Below are positions 45,158-53,100 of a stretch of DNA of 64,000 nucleotides, piece by piece. The stretch is from Clostridium acidisoli DSM 12555 (GTDB lineage: Bacteria; Bacillota; Clostridia; Clostridiales; Clostridiaceae). A program made the translations under genes and the position numbers. The stretch is from the NCBI RefSeq assembly GCF_900176305.1, contig NZ_FWXH01000007.1, positions 1 through 64,000 of the forward strand, given 5' to 3'. The notes under the pieces were generated by a model. The model searched no databases, was not told the origin of the DNA, and saw only the letters and a program-made list of their open reading frames with translations. The number at the start of each line of letters is the position of its first letter. The first letter of the stretch is position 1.

Positions 45158-45260
45158 TTAAAGTTTTTTACTCTACTACGTGAGTAAAAAGGTGAAAGAA
45201 AGCCTTCGGCGGCTTTCTTTCACCTTTTTATCTAGCTTTAGCTACGATAAAAAGCTTTAA
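45158..45260. repeat. Nested hairpin cluster, also bidirectional terminator
   Basis: Outer arms TTAAAGTTTTTTA and TAAAAAGCTTTAA enclose three consecutive hairpins: TTTTTACTC/GAGTAAAAA (45165-45190), a 19-bp stem 45186-45204/45211-45229 with loop TTCGGC, and TTTTTATC/GATAAAAA (45225-45253). Neighbouring stems share arm bases, so they are mutually exclusive. It separates the convergent CPBP and DD-carboxypeptidase genes and can terminate both. Module style resembles the mosaic repeats A and B. Confidence 0.8.
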
Positions 45261-45284
45261 CCTGTACTTTGTAATAGATAGTTA

Positions 45285-46559
45285 TTAATTATTTTTCTTT
45301 CTAACAATTAATGTAATTAATCCAATAATAATAATTACTCCAGCAGCAGTAGAGGCATAAAGTAATTTATTTTGTTTAATTAAATCACTAGAAGATAAAG
45401 TTGTATACAGGTCAAATTGCTTTGTTACGCCTCGTTCATTTAGGGCAAGGGTGCCAACAGAGGTATTTTTCTTTAAATCCCATGGGTTTTTGGTATTAAG
45501 GTTAATGGAAATAGATTTCTCTTTATCATTAATATCATTTTTATAATATTGAACGTCTTTATTTACTTTAAGAGGTACTTCTATAGTTTTTGTAGGACCA
45601 AAAAAGACTAGAGGTTTATAACTTAAAGTTTTAGTTACAACATTATTATTAGAAGAATATAAATTTGTAGGTTGTATTGAGTAACTATAATTTATCATTG
45701 CTTCCATGTCTTTGAAAGACTGGGTGTCAGCGCTATCACTATTTGAGTGCATAACAACACCTATAATCGTTCTGCCATCTCTATTAAAAATAGCAACTAA
45801 ACAGTTTCCAGCTTCATTAGTAAAACCAGTTTTACCACCTATGCATGTTTTATCATATAAAGAAAGATTGTTTAAAATGAGTTTGTTCCTGTTTTCAATT
45901 GGAATTTGAATGCCATTTTCAGTTTTAAATACATAATTTTTTAATTTTACAGTATCAAGTATTTCTTTGTTTGCAAAAGCATTTTTACCTATAATACTCA
46001 TATCATAAGCAGTTGTATAGTGGTCAGGATTGTGAAGACCATTTGGAGTTTCAAAATGTGTATTTTTAAGACCAAGTTTAGAAACCTCATTATTCATTAG
46101 TACAGAAAATTTTTTATTTGTGTCACTTACACTTGAAGTAGTATCATTAACTAGGTTTCCAGCAATCATTTCAGCAATATCATTTGCAGAATAAATTAGC
46201 ATAGACTTTAAAGCAGTATCGGCAGTTATTTTATCCCCAGGAAGGATTGGTTTTTTGTCCATATTTAGTGAGGCAGAAGGCTGCAGTTTTGCACTAGGTG
46301 TATATGTAAGAATATCATTTGGTTTCTTTAATTTAGTTAGTATTAAAGCTGTTAAAAGCTTTGTAGTACTAGCAGGATATACTTTATCATCAAGGTTTTT
46401 TGAATAAATAATTTCTCCTGTATTTGCATCTATAGCTACTGCGGCTTTTGCACTTATATTTGGAGCAGCGCTATTTTCAGCAGCAAATACATTTGAAGAA
46501 ATAGATATGGATATTGTTAGTGTTAATATTAAAGATATAATTTTACGTTTCAATTTCAT
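45285..46559 (-). CDS. D-alanyl-D-alanine carboxypeptidase (PBP5-like, S11)
   Basis: About 424 residues. A signal peptide (to NVFA-A near residue 27) precedes the penicillin-binding fold: SxxK as STTK at 64-67, SxN as YSANDIAEM, and KTG as GGKTGFTNEAGN. A C-terminal hydrophobic helix followed by RKKNN anchors it in the membrane. It trims the terminal D-Ala of peptidoglycan stem peptides. GGAG overlaps close to the ATG at 46559; a TTG two codons later (46553) has better spacing. Confidence 0.92.
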   Translation of the reverse strand: MKLKRKIISLILTLTISISISSNVFAAENSAAPNISAKAAVAIDANTGEIIYSKNLDDKVYPASTTKLLTALILTKLKKPNDILTYTPSAKLQPSASLNMDKKPILPGDKITADTALKSMLIYSANDIAEMIAGNLVNDTTSSVSDTNKKFSVLMNNEVSKLGLKNTHFETPNGLHNPDHYTTAYDMSIIGKNAFANKEILDTVKLKNYVFKTENGIQIPIENRNKLILNNLSLYDKTCIGGKTGFTNEAGNCLVAIFNRDGRTIIGVVMHSNSDSADTQSFKDMEAMINYSYSIQPTNLYSSNNNVVTKTLSYKPLVFFGPTKTIEVPLKVNKDVQYYKNDINDKEKSISINLNTKNPWDLKKNTSVGTLALNERGVTKQFDLYTTLSSSDLIKQNKLLYASTAAGVIIIIGLITLIVRKKNN

Positions 46560-46582
46560 CTCTCCAATTTTTAAGGCACATG

Positions 46583-46625
46583 AAAAAATAAGAATAGCGT
46601 ACTACAAGCTGCTATTCTATTTTTT
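46583..46625. terminator. Bidirectional terminator-like hairpin upstream of the carboxypeptidase
   Basis: AAAAATAAGAATAGC and GCTATTCTATTTTTT pair around a 12-nt loop, with T-runs on both strands. On the minus strand it follows the small membrane-protein gene. Confidence 0.65.
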
Positions 46626-46663
46626 CAATATGCCTAAGCTATTTTAAGGTTACAGGCAAAATA

Positions 46664-46701
46664 TAAGCACTTAGCTAATCACATAAAAGCTTAAGTGCTT
46701 A
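46664..46701 (-). terminator. Terminator of the small membrane-protein gene
   Basis: TAAGCACTTA-GCT pairs with AGCTTAAGTGCTTA (one bulge). On the minus strand it is followed by TATATTTTG, 20 bp after the stop at 46723. Confidence 0.6.
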
Positions 46702-46722
46702 CATTGCTAAATGTATACCTCA

Positions 46723-47226
46723 TCAACGTTTATTCTTAGTGTGAACTTTTATGTTAAGAAATTTGTTGAATATTTTTATTAGGTTAATATGTTGGTATTC
46801 GACGTAGGGATATTCTTCCTTAGTAAGATCATTTTTAACGCTTTCTTTTGAAACAGTTATATCAATTATTTCATCATTGTGCTTAAATTTTATGCTGTAT
46901 ATCTCTTCTAAAGCATTTGATTCATCAGGAGATAAGGTTATTCCAAAACTTTCAATATTTATTTTTTCTATAGATATAAGTTTAGCTTTTTCAGTTGGAA
47001 CGTTAGTTAATATCTTAAATAATAATTTACCTATAGCCTTCATTAATATAAATAAAAGTAATCCTAATATTGTTAGTTTTAAATACAATCCTATGTACAC
47101 TGACTTATCATAATAAAGATTATATTTGCTAAATTCAGAAGAATTTAAAATAAAATAAAGCAAAGCTGGAGCAATTAAAAAGCAAATTGATAAAATGATG
47201 ACATAATTTAATAATTTCTTTTTCAA
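46723..47226 (-). CDS. Hypothetical two-helix membrane protein
   Basis: About 167 residues, AGGGAGATGG upstream on the minus strand. Hydrophobic helices at ~9-29 and ~45-68, then a ~95-residue soluble domain with alternating charged strands (GITLSPDESNALEEIYSIKF). I do not recognise the family. It is monocistronic and sits between the carboxypeptidase gene and a divergent small protein. Confidence 0.65.
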   Translation of the reverse strand: MKKKLLNYVIILSICFLIAPALLYFILNSSEFSKYNLYYDKSVYIGLYLKLTILGLLLFILMKAIGKLLFKILTNVPTEKAKLISIEKINIESFGITLSPDESNALEEIYSIKFKHNDEIIDITVSKESVKNDLTKEEYPYVEYQHINLIKIFNKFLNIKVHTKNKR

Positions 47227-47470
47227 AGTACCATCTCCCTTTAAAAAAGTATAGATTATTTACTATGTAAAATTATATTCCAAATTAATGATTTTTTAAA
47301 GAGTAAATGTGAATTATTGATAAAAACTTCATAAAATAAAAATATTAATAAGCAATTGTGTTCAAATTTAATTAATACAAAAAAACTATTCATTTTTTTA
47401 CTATTATAGTTTATAATGTATACAAAAGATATGTAAACATTATCACTAATTATAAATGAGAGGTGTAATT

Positions 47471-47686
47471 ATGGAAATATGTTCATTTTTAACTACTTAT
47501 GATGATAAGGTAAATTGCTTTAAAGATTGTCCATTTTATTGTGATGGTGGAGATAATTCAGATTGCCCATTTAAATCAGCTACAGGAAAAAGTAAACATA
47601 ATGTGAAAAAATTGTACCAGTATTATTTCGCAGAAGATTACGGGCTTGGCTTTGATGAAGAGATAGAAGCTAAATTAATTGATTGA
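47471..47686 (+). CDS. Small cysteine-rich protein
   Basis: About 71 residues from ATG 47471 with GAGAGGTG upstream. Five cysteines cluster in the first half: MEICSFL, then VNCFKDCPFYC and SDCPFK, suggesting a metal-binding or redox site (CX3CX3C with CPF repeats). The C-terminal half is helical and acidic. No homologue with known function comes to mind. A strong terminator follows. Confidence 0.7.
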   Translation: MEICSFLTTYDDKVNCFKDCPFYCDGGDNSDCPFKSATGKSKHNVKKLYQYYFAEDYGLGFDEEIEAKLID

Positions 47687-47741
47687 TAATGTAAATAAAT
47701 TATTTTGGTTAACTAATTACATTGAAATTTATGAAAAAAAT

Positions 47742-47790
47742 AAGGTATAGAATAATAATATCATTGTTATTATTATTCTATACCTTTTTT
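47742..47790 (+). terminator. Strong terminator after the small Cys-rich gene
   Basis: AAGGTATAGAATAATAAT and ATTATTATTCTATACCTT form a ~18-bp stem with a short loop (ATCATTGTT region), followed by TTTTTT. The rest to 47929 is AT-rich and holds nothing clear except an inverted repeat TGTCAAA (47904-47910) ... TTTGACA (47929-47935). Confidence 0.9.
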
Positions 47791-47929
47791 ATATTGTTTT
47801 AAATTACTATATTAACATCATAGCAGTATTATTAATTTGATTTTAATAATTATTATAATGATAATTTGAAATATGAAATTAAAAAGTATTATTTATTAGC
47901 ATTGTCAAAAAACTTAGCTGACTTTATGT

Positions 47930-47958
47930 TTGACATAAAAAAATAACTAATATATTAT
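47930..47958 (+). promoter_or_regulatory. Promoter of the amino-acid ABC transporter operon
   Basis: TTGACA (47930-47935) and TATTAT (47953-47958), 17-bp spacer. The -35 box is one arm of the TGTCAAA/TTTGACA inverted repeat, a possible operator. Confidence 0.65.
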
Positions 47959-47981
47959 ATGTAAATATAAAACATATAAGA

Positions 47982-48668
47982 ATGCTAAGAAATGGAGGGA
48001 TTATTATTTTTGATTTTAAATATTTTTTAAATGCATTTCCTGATTTGCTTAAATATTTAGATTATACTATTTTAATGGCTGTAATTTCAACACTAATTGG
48101 CTTAATTTTAGCATTGATTTTAGCAACTATTAGAATATTAAAAATAAAGGTATTATCTCAAATTGTAAGTGTATATATATCATTTTTTAGAGGTACACCT
48201 TTACTTGTGCAATTATTTGTTTTTTATTTTGGTCTACCACAAATAATAAAGCCACTTAAAAATTTAACGCCATTTTGGGCTATGATTATAGGCTTAAGCC
48301 TTTGTGGATCTGCACTTCTTTCAGAAATTTTTAGAGGTGCTGTTATGTCCGTTGAAAAAGGACAGCTTGAAGCAGCTTTATCTGTTGGAATGACACATGG
48401 ACAAGGTCTTAGAAGAATTGTTTTTCCACAGGCAATAAGAATAGCTATTCCAGGTATAGGGAATACTTTTGTGGATTTATTAAAAAGCTCTTCTCTAGCA
48501 TATGTTTTAGGTCTTACAGAAATACTTGCAAGAGCCCAGTCCAATGCAGCTTCTAGCTTTAAGGTTCTAGAGAACTATTTAGCGTTAGCAATAATTTATT
48601 GGATAGTAGTTGAAATCTTTAACTTCATACAAAAAATAATAGAAAAAAAGTTTTCTAAGGCATATTAG
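47982..48668 (+). CDS. Polar amino-acid ABC transporter permease
   Basis: Up to 228 residues from ATG 47982. HisM/GlnP-type permease with about five helices and the EAA loop EAALSVGMTHGQGLRRIVFPQA; PQLFVFYFGLP-like and SCEIFRGA-like (here SEIFRGAVMSVEKGQ) motifs are present. The ATG has no ribosome site, while GGAGGG at 47994-47999 lies inside the frame, 6 nt before an ATT codon at 48006; initiation at AUU there is plausible and gives MFDFKYFLNAFPDLLKYL. It forms an operon with the ATPase and lipoprotein that follow. Substrate probably glutamine, cystine or a related polar amino acid. Confidence 0.9.
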   Translation: MLRNGGIIIFDFKYFLNAFPDLLKYLDYTILMAVISTLIGLILALILATIRILKIKVLSQIVSVYISFFRGTPLLVQLFVFYFGLPQIIKPLKNLTPFWAMIIGLSLCGSALLSEIFRGAVMSVEKGQLEAALSVGMTHGQGLRRIVFPQAIRIAIPGIGNTFVDLLKSSSLAYVLGLTEILARAQSNAASSFKVLENYLALAIIYWIVVEIFNFIQKIIEKKFSKAY

Positions 48669-48679
48669 GTGGTGTTTTT

Positions 48680-49417
48680 ATGATTAAAGTAGAAAATTTA
48701 CATAAGTCCTACGGTGATAATGAAATTTTAAAAGGAATAGACTTACAGATAGAAACAGGTAAAATTGTGGTTATAATAGGTCCTTCGGGAGCTGGTAAAT
48801 CTACTTTTTTAAGATGCTTAAATTATTTAGAAGCTCCAGATATGGGTAGGCTTAGACTTGGCGATTTGGAACTTGATTTTAGTAAGATAAAGAAAAATCA
48901 AATTTTACAACTTAGAAAAAAGACATCAATGGTATTTCAAAGGTTTAATTTGTTTAAAAATAAAACCGCACTAGAAAACGTAGAAGAGGCCTTGATTATT
49001 GTTAAAAAATATTCTAAGTCTGAAGCAGAAAAAATAAGTAAAGATCGATTGATAAACGTTGGATTAAAAGATAAATTTGATTCGTATCCATCACAGCTTT
49101 CAGGAGGTCAAGAACAACGAGTTGGGATAGCCAGAGCAATGGCACTTGATCCAGAAGTTATTCTCTTTGATGAACCGACTTCTGCACTTGATCCAGAAAG
49201 AGTTTTTGAAGTATTAGACGTAATAAAGAGACTAGCAAAAAATCAGCAGACAATGGTTATTGTTACACATGAAATGAACTTTGCAAGAGAAATAGCAGAT
49301 AAGGTTGTTTTTATGGAAGAAGGTCAAATTATTCAGACGGGAACGCCTAAAGAAATATTTGAAGATTCTACCAATGAACGAATAAATCAATTTTTAAAAA
49401 AAATAAACGTAAAATAA
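48680..49417 (+). CDS. Polar amino-acid ABC transporter ATPase
   Basis: About 245 residues, GGTGGTG upstream, 11 bp after the permease stop. GlnQ/HisP-type: Walker A GPSGAGKST at ~32-40, Q-loop VFQRFNLF, signature LSGGQEQR (GlnQ usually LSGGQQQR), Walker B VILFDEPTSALDPE, and the switch His in VTHEMNFA. Confidence 0.95.
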   Translation: MIKVENLHKSYGDNEILKGIDLQIETGKIVVIIGPSGAGKSTFLRCLNYLEAPDMGRLRLGDLELDFSKIKKNQILQLRKKTSMVFQRFNLFKNKTALENVEEALIIVKKYSKSEAEKISKDRLINVGLKDKFDSYPSQLSGGQEQRVGIARAMALDPEVILFDEPTSALDPERVFEVLDVIKRLAKNQQTMVIVTHEMNFAREIADKVVFMEEGQIIQTGTPKEIFEDSTNERINQFLKKINVK

Positions 49418-49439
49418 AAGCTACATAGGAGGAACAGAA

Positions 49440-50246
49440 ATGAAAAAGAAGATAGGGGTAATTTTATTATCATTAGTTATAGGAGGAAGTCTTTTGGGCT
49501 GTGCAAGTAATTCTTCAAGTAGCACAGATAATAAAGAAGACAATACAATAAATGTTGGTACATCTACTGACTATAGGCCATTTGCATTTATAGATCAAGG
49601 AGAAGCAGCGGATAAAGTTAAAGGTATGGAAATTGATATCTTTAATGATGTAGCAAAAAGAAACAATTGGAAAGTTAAATATGTAATTGCAAATTGGAAT
49701 GGACTTTTAGGTATGCTTGATTCTGGTAAAATAGACACAATAGCTCATCAAGTAACCGTAACTGATGCAAGAAAAGAAAAATACTATTTTACAAATCCAT
49801 ATGTTTATTCTGGAGTTCAATTAGCGGTTAAGAAGGACAATAATTCAATAAAAACTTTAGCTAATTTAAATGGAAAAACTGTGGCAGTAGAGTCTGGAAT
49901 GAATTTTTACAAGAGCATAGAGGACTTCAATGCTAAAGGCGGAAAAATAAACATAAAACAATACAATGATTATAATTCAATTTTTTCAGATGTAAATCTT
50001 GGCAGAGCAGATGCACTTGTGGAAGATAAACTTGCTATTATGGACACAATTAAAAGATCTAATTATGATCTTAAAATAACTGGACAGCCAATTTCTACAA
50101 TGGAGAATGCATATCCATTTTTAAAGAACGATAAAAACAAAGATAAAGTAACAAAGATAAATAAAACTCTTGATGATATGAGAAAAGATGGAACTTTAAA
50201 GAAGATATCAGAAAAATGGTTTGGTGCTGATGTAACTACTAAATAA
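49440..50246 (+). CDS. Amino-acid-binding lipoprotein (family 3)
   Basis: About 268 residues, AGGAGGAAC upstream. Lipobox LLGC at ~18-21 follows a signal helix. The mature part has GTSTDYRPFAFIDQGEAADK and GMEIDIFNDVAKRNNWKVKY, characteristic of SBP family 3. It delivers substrate to the permease and ATPase encoded just upstream. No terminator is evident directly after it. Confidence 0.93.
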   Translation: MKKKIGVILLSLVIGGSLLGCASNSSSSTDNKEDNTINVGTSTDYRPFAFIDQGEAADKVKGMEIDIFNDVAKRNNWKVKYVIANWNGLLGMLDSGKIDTIAHQVTVTDARKEKYYFTNPYVYSGVQLAVKKDNNSIKTLANLNGKTVAVESGMNFYKSIEDFNAKGGKINIKQYNDYNSIFSDVNLGRADALVEDKLAIMDTIKRSNYDLKITGQPISTMENAYPFLKNDKNKDKVTKINKTLDDMRKDGTLKKISEKWFGADVTTK

Positions 50247-50278
50247 TATTAAGCTGGTTAATTTCTTTATTGGTAACA

Positions 50279-50307
50279 TTAACAAATTATATATATGTAC
50301 ATATAAT
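50279..50307 (+). promoter_or_regulatory. Promoter of the SsuA/ThiY-like gene
   Basis: TTAACA (50279-50284) and TATAAT (50302-50307), 17 bp apart, 33 bp before the start codon. No TPP riboswitch motif is visible. Confidence 0.6.
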
Positions 50308-50339
50308 ATTAACTATAGTATTTAAATTGGTGGGTAGTT

Positions 50340-51353
50340 ATGAGAAAAAAAACATTTTATCCAATCTTTTTACTAATGTTAATATGTATATGTACATCTT
50401 TTTTTTATGGATGCAGTACTAATAATAAAACAGCTGTAAAAAAAATAAAGCTAAATGAAGTAGTAAGGTCGGTATTTTATGCACCATTTTATGTAGCAGT
50501 AAATAATGGGTACTTTAAAGAGGAAGGACTTGATATTGATCTTTCCATTGGTCAAGGTGCAGATAAAACTATGCAAGAAGTTCTTAGTAAAAATGCTGAT
50601 ATAGGTTTTTGCGGACCTGAACAATCAATTTACATTCATAATCAGAACAAAGAAGATTATCCAGTTGTATTTGCACAACTTACGCAAAGAGACGGATCTT
50701 TTCTTGTTGGAAGAAAAGAAGAAAAAAATTTTAAATGGGAAGAGCTTAAAGGAAAGACAATTATCGGAGCAAGGCCAGGCGGTGTTCCCGAAATGACACT
50801 GGAATATGTACTTAAAAAACATGGACTTAATCCGAAAAAAGATGTTAAAATTATAACCAATTTACAATTTAATGCCACTGCAGAAGCATTTAAAGCCGGC
50901 ACAGGAGATTATGTTGCACTTTTTGAACCAACAGCAAGTATTTTAAAACAAACGGGTTCAGGATATATTGAATCTTCAATTGGAGCTGAAGCTGGTCCAC
51001 TTCCATATACGTGCTATTTTACAACAAAGTCTTATTTAGATAAAAATAAAGATACCTTAGTTAAGTTTACAAAGGCAATTTATAAAGGACAAAACTGGAT
51101 AGAAAGTAATAGTGATAATAAAGTTGCAGAAAAGATAAAATCATTTTTTCCAGGTACAGATGTAAAACTTATAGCCCAAAACGTAAACAATTATAAAAAA
51201 GTAAATGCATTTGCTTTAAATCCTAAAATAAATAAAGCCGATATAAATAGGCTAATGGATATTATTGAAGGCTATCAAAAGGACTTAATTAAGAAAAGAC
51301 CAGCGTTTAATAAACTTGTAAATACAGATATAGCAGAAGAAGCAACTAAATAA
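50340..51353 (+). CDS. ABC transporter substrate-binding lipoprotein (SsuA/NMT1-like)
   Basis: About 337 residues. Lipobox FYGC at ~22-25. NMT1/SsuA features: VRSVFYAPFYVAVNNGYFKE, GADIGFCGPEQS-like (here NADIGFCGPEQS), and GKTIIGARPGGVPEM. This family binds sulfonates, pyrimidine thiamine precursors (HMP, formyl-aminopyrimidine) or riboflavin; the ligand cannot be told from sequence. The ATPase and permease genes follow after a strong hairpin. Confidence 0.87.
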   Translation: MRKKTFYPIFLLMLICICTSFFYGCSTNNKTAVKKIKLNEVVRSVFYAPFYVAVNNGYFKEEGLDIDLSIGQGADKTMQEVLSKNADIGFCGPEQSIYIHNQNKEDYPVVFAQLTQRDGSFLVGRKEEKNFKWEELKGKTIIGARPGGVPEMTLEYVLKKHGLNPKKDVKIITNLQFNATAEAFKAGTGDYVALFEPTASILKQTGSGYIESSIGAEAGPLPYTCYFTTKSYLDKNKDTLVKFTKAIYKGQNWIESNSDNKVAEKIKSFFPGTDVKLIAQNVNNYKKVNAFALNPKINKADINRLMDIIEGYQKDLIKKRPAFNKLVNTDIAEEATK

Positions 51354-51356
51354 AGT

Positions 51357-51410
51357 ACGTAAAATAAATACCTTAGAGTGAGACATCATTTTAAGGTATT
51401 TATTTTACGT
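51357..51410 (+). terminator. Long hairpin between the lipoprotein and ATPase genes
   Basis: Perfect 19-bp arms ACGTAAAATAAATACCTTA (51357-51375) and TAAGGTATTTATTTTACGT (51392-51410) with a 16-nt loop. There is no proper T-run after it (GTTTTACACA), so it may set relative expression by mRNA stabilisation rather than stop transcription. Confidence 0.65.
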
Positions 51411-51483
51411 GTTTTACACAATAAACTAATGAACTTCATATAATAATTGTAGCTACAACAGAAATTATTTTGGAGAGTTTATA

Positions 51484-52248
51484 ATGAATAAGTTAGAAAT
51501 TAAGCATATATTTATGAATTATCACTCAATGCTTTCAGAAACCGAGGCAATAAAAGATATTAGCTTTAATGTAAACAAAGGTGAATTTGTAAGTATTGTT
51601 GGACCGTCTGGTTCTGGAAAATCAACACTGCTAAACATAATAGCTGGGCTTTTAGAACCATCTAAAGGAGAAATCTTAATGGACGGTAAAAAAGTAAAAA
51701 ATTCAGATGGAAAATTTGGATACATGTTTCAAAAAGATGAACTTTTTGAATGGTTAAATGTTTATGAGAATGTTATTCTTGGACTTAAAGTACAACATAA
51801 AAAAACAAAAGAAAACATTTATAAAATAGAAAAAATGCTAAAGCAATATAAACTTATTGAATTTAAAAAACATTATCCTAATGAATTATCTGGAGGTATG
51901 AGGCAAAGAGCTTCTTTAATAAGAACTTTAGCTCTAAATCCTGAAATTTTAATTCTGGATGAACCATTTTCAGCACTTGACTATCAAAGCAGACTTCGAG
52001 CAAGTGATGAAATTTCCAAGATAATAAAACAGCAAAATAAGACAGTTATAATGGTAACTCATGATATATCGGAAGCAATATCAATGTCTGAAAGAATAAT
52101 AATATTTTCAAAGAGGCCTGCAACAGTAAAAAAAGATATATACATTGATTTTAAAGATGATTCGCTTACGCCATTAAAAAAAAGAGAACATCCTAAATTT
52201 AGAGAATATTTTGATGTTGTTTGGAAGGAGCTTGAGATAGATGAATAA
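51484..52248 (+). CDS. ABC transporter ATPase (SsuB/TauB/ThiZ-like)
   Basis: About 254 residues, GGAGAG upstream. Walker [10 protein letters not shown] near residue 40, Q-loop MFQKDELFEWL, signature LSGGMRQRA typical of the nitrate/sulfonate/taurine class, Walker B ILILDEPFSALDYQSR, switch VTHDISEA. The permease start lies inside its last codons. Confidence 0.93.
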   Translation: MNKLEIKHIFMNYHSMLSETEAIKDISFNVNKGEFVSIVGPSGSGKSTLLNIIAGLLEPSKGEILMDGKKVKNSDGKFGYMFQKDELFEWLNVYENVILGLKVQHKKTKENIYKIEKMLKQYKLIEFKKHYPNELSGGMRQRASLIRTLALNPEILILDEPFSALDYQSRLRASDEISKIIKQQNKTVIMVTHDISEAISMSERIIIFSKRPATVKKDIYIDFKDDSLTPLKKREHPKFREYFDVVWKELEIDE

Positions 52249-53038
52249 TGTAAGCGTAGAACATAAGAAATTTATTAAAGATACTAAGAATAGAACTAAA
52301 ATAATTATGTTTACAAGAATTTTTATTTTAATTGGTTTTTTTATGTTATGGGAAATAGCTGGTGATTTAAAGTGGATAGATCCATTTTTTATAAGCACAC
52401 CTAGTAGGGCGTTCCAAAGTCTTATAAAAGTATATGAAGAAGGAACGCTTTTTACACATATAGGAATAACTTGTTATGAAACAATACTTGGATTCATAAT
52501 AGGATCTGTACTTGGCATATTAATAGCTGTATTACTTTGGTGGTCGGATTTTATTTCAAAGGTTTTAGATCCATATCTTGTAGTATTAAATGCATTACCA
52601 AAGGTTGCATTGGCACCAATAATAATATTTTGGGTAGGAAATGGAATTAAAGCAATAGTTACTATTGCAATATTAATATCAATTGTAACAACAATAATAA
52701 GTGTATTAGACGGCTTTAATAGAGTTGATAAAGACAAAATTAAATTATTAAAAACTTTTGGTGCAAGTAAGTTTCAAATTCTTACAATGCTTATAATGCC
52801 AGCATCTATTCCAAATATTGTATCAGCACTTAGAATTAGTGTTGGACTTTCATGGGTAGGTGTGATAATGGGTGAATTTTTAGTGGCAAAGGAAGGTTTA
52901 GGATTTTTAATAGTATACGGTGGACAGATATCTCAGCTTGACATGGTAATGATGAGTATAGTAATTCTTGCAATACTTGCATATATAATGTATGAAATAG
53001 TTCTTATATTGGAAAATAAGATAAAATCAAGATTTTAA
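52241..53038 (+). CDS. ABC transporter permease (SsuC/TauC/ThiX-like)
   Basis: About 265 residues; start overlaps the ATPase gene by 8 bp, with AAGGAGC upstream. Six hydrophobic helices. EAA-type loop is KLLKTFGASKFQILTMLIMP followed by SALRISVGLSWVGVIMGEFL, characteristic of this permease family. Completes the transporter with the two preceding genes. Confidence 0.93.
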   Translation: MNNVSVEHKKFIKDTKNRTKIIMFTRIFILIGFFMLWEIAGDLKWIDPFFISTPSRAFQSLIKVYEEGTLFTHIGITCYETILGFIIGSVLGILIAVLLWWSDFISKVLDPYLVVLNALPKVALAPIIIFWVGNGIKAIVTIAILISIVTTIISVLDGFNRVDKDKIKLLKTFGASKFQILTMLIMPASIPNIVSALRISVGLSWVGVIMGEFLVAKEGLGFLIVYGGQISQLDMVMMSIVILAILAYIMYEIVLILENKIKSRF

Positions 53039-53100
53039 ACTATGGGAAAAATAAATTATTATAGTAGTACTTTTTAATATGTGTTAGTTAGGAGTTTTAT

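Noticed and set aside
50308-50340. TPP riboswitch before the SsuA/ThiY-like gene
   Set aside because: No CTGAGA or ACCTGATC-like elements are present and the leader is too short.
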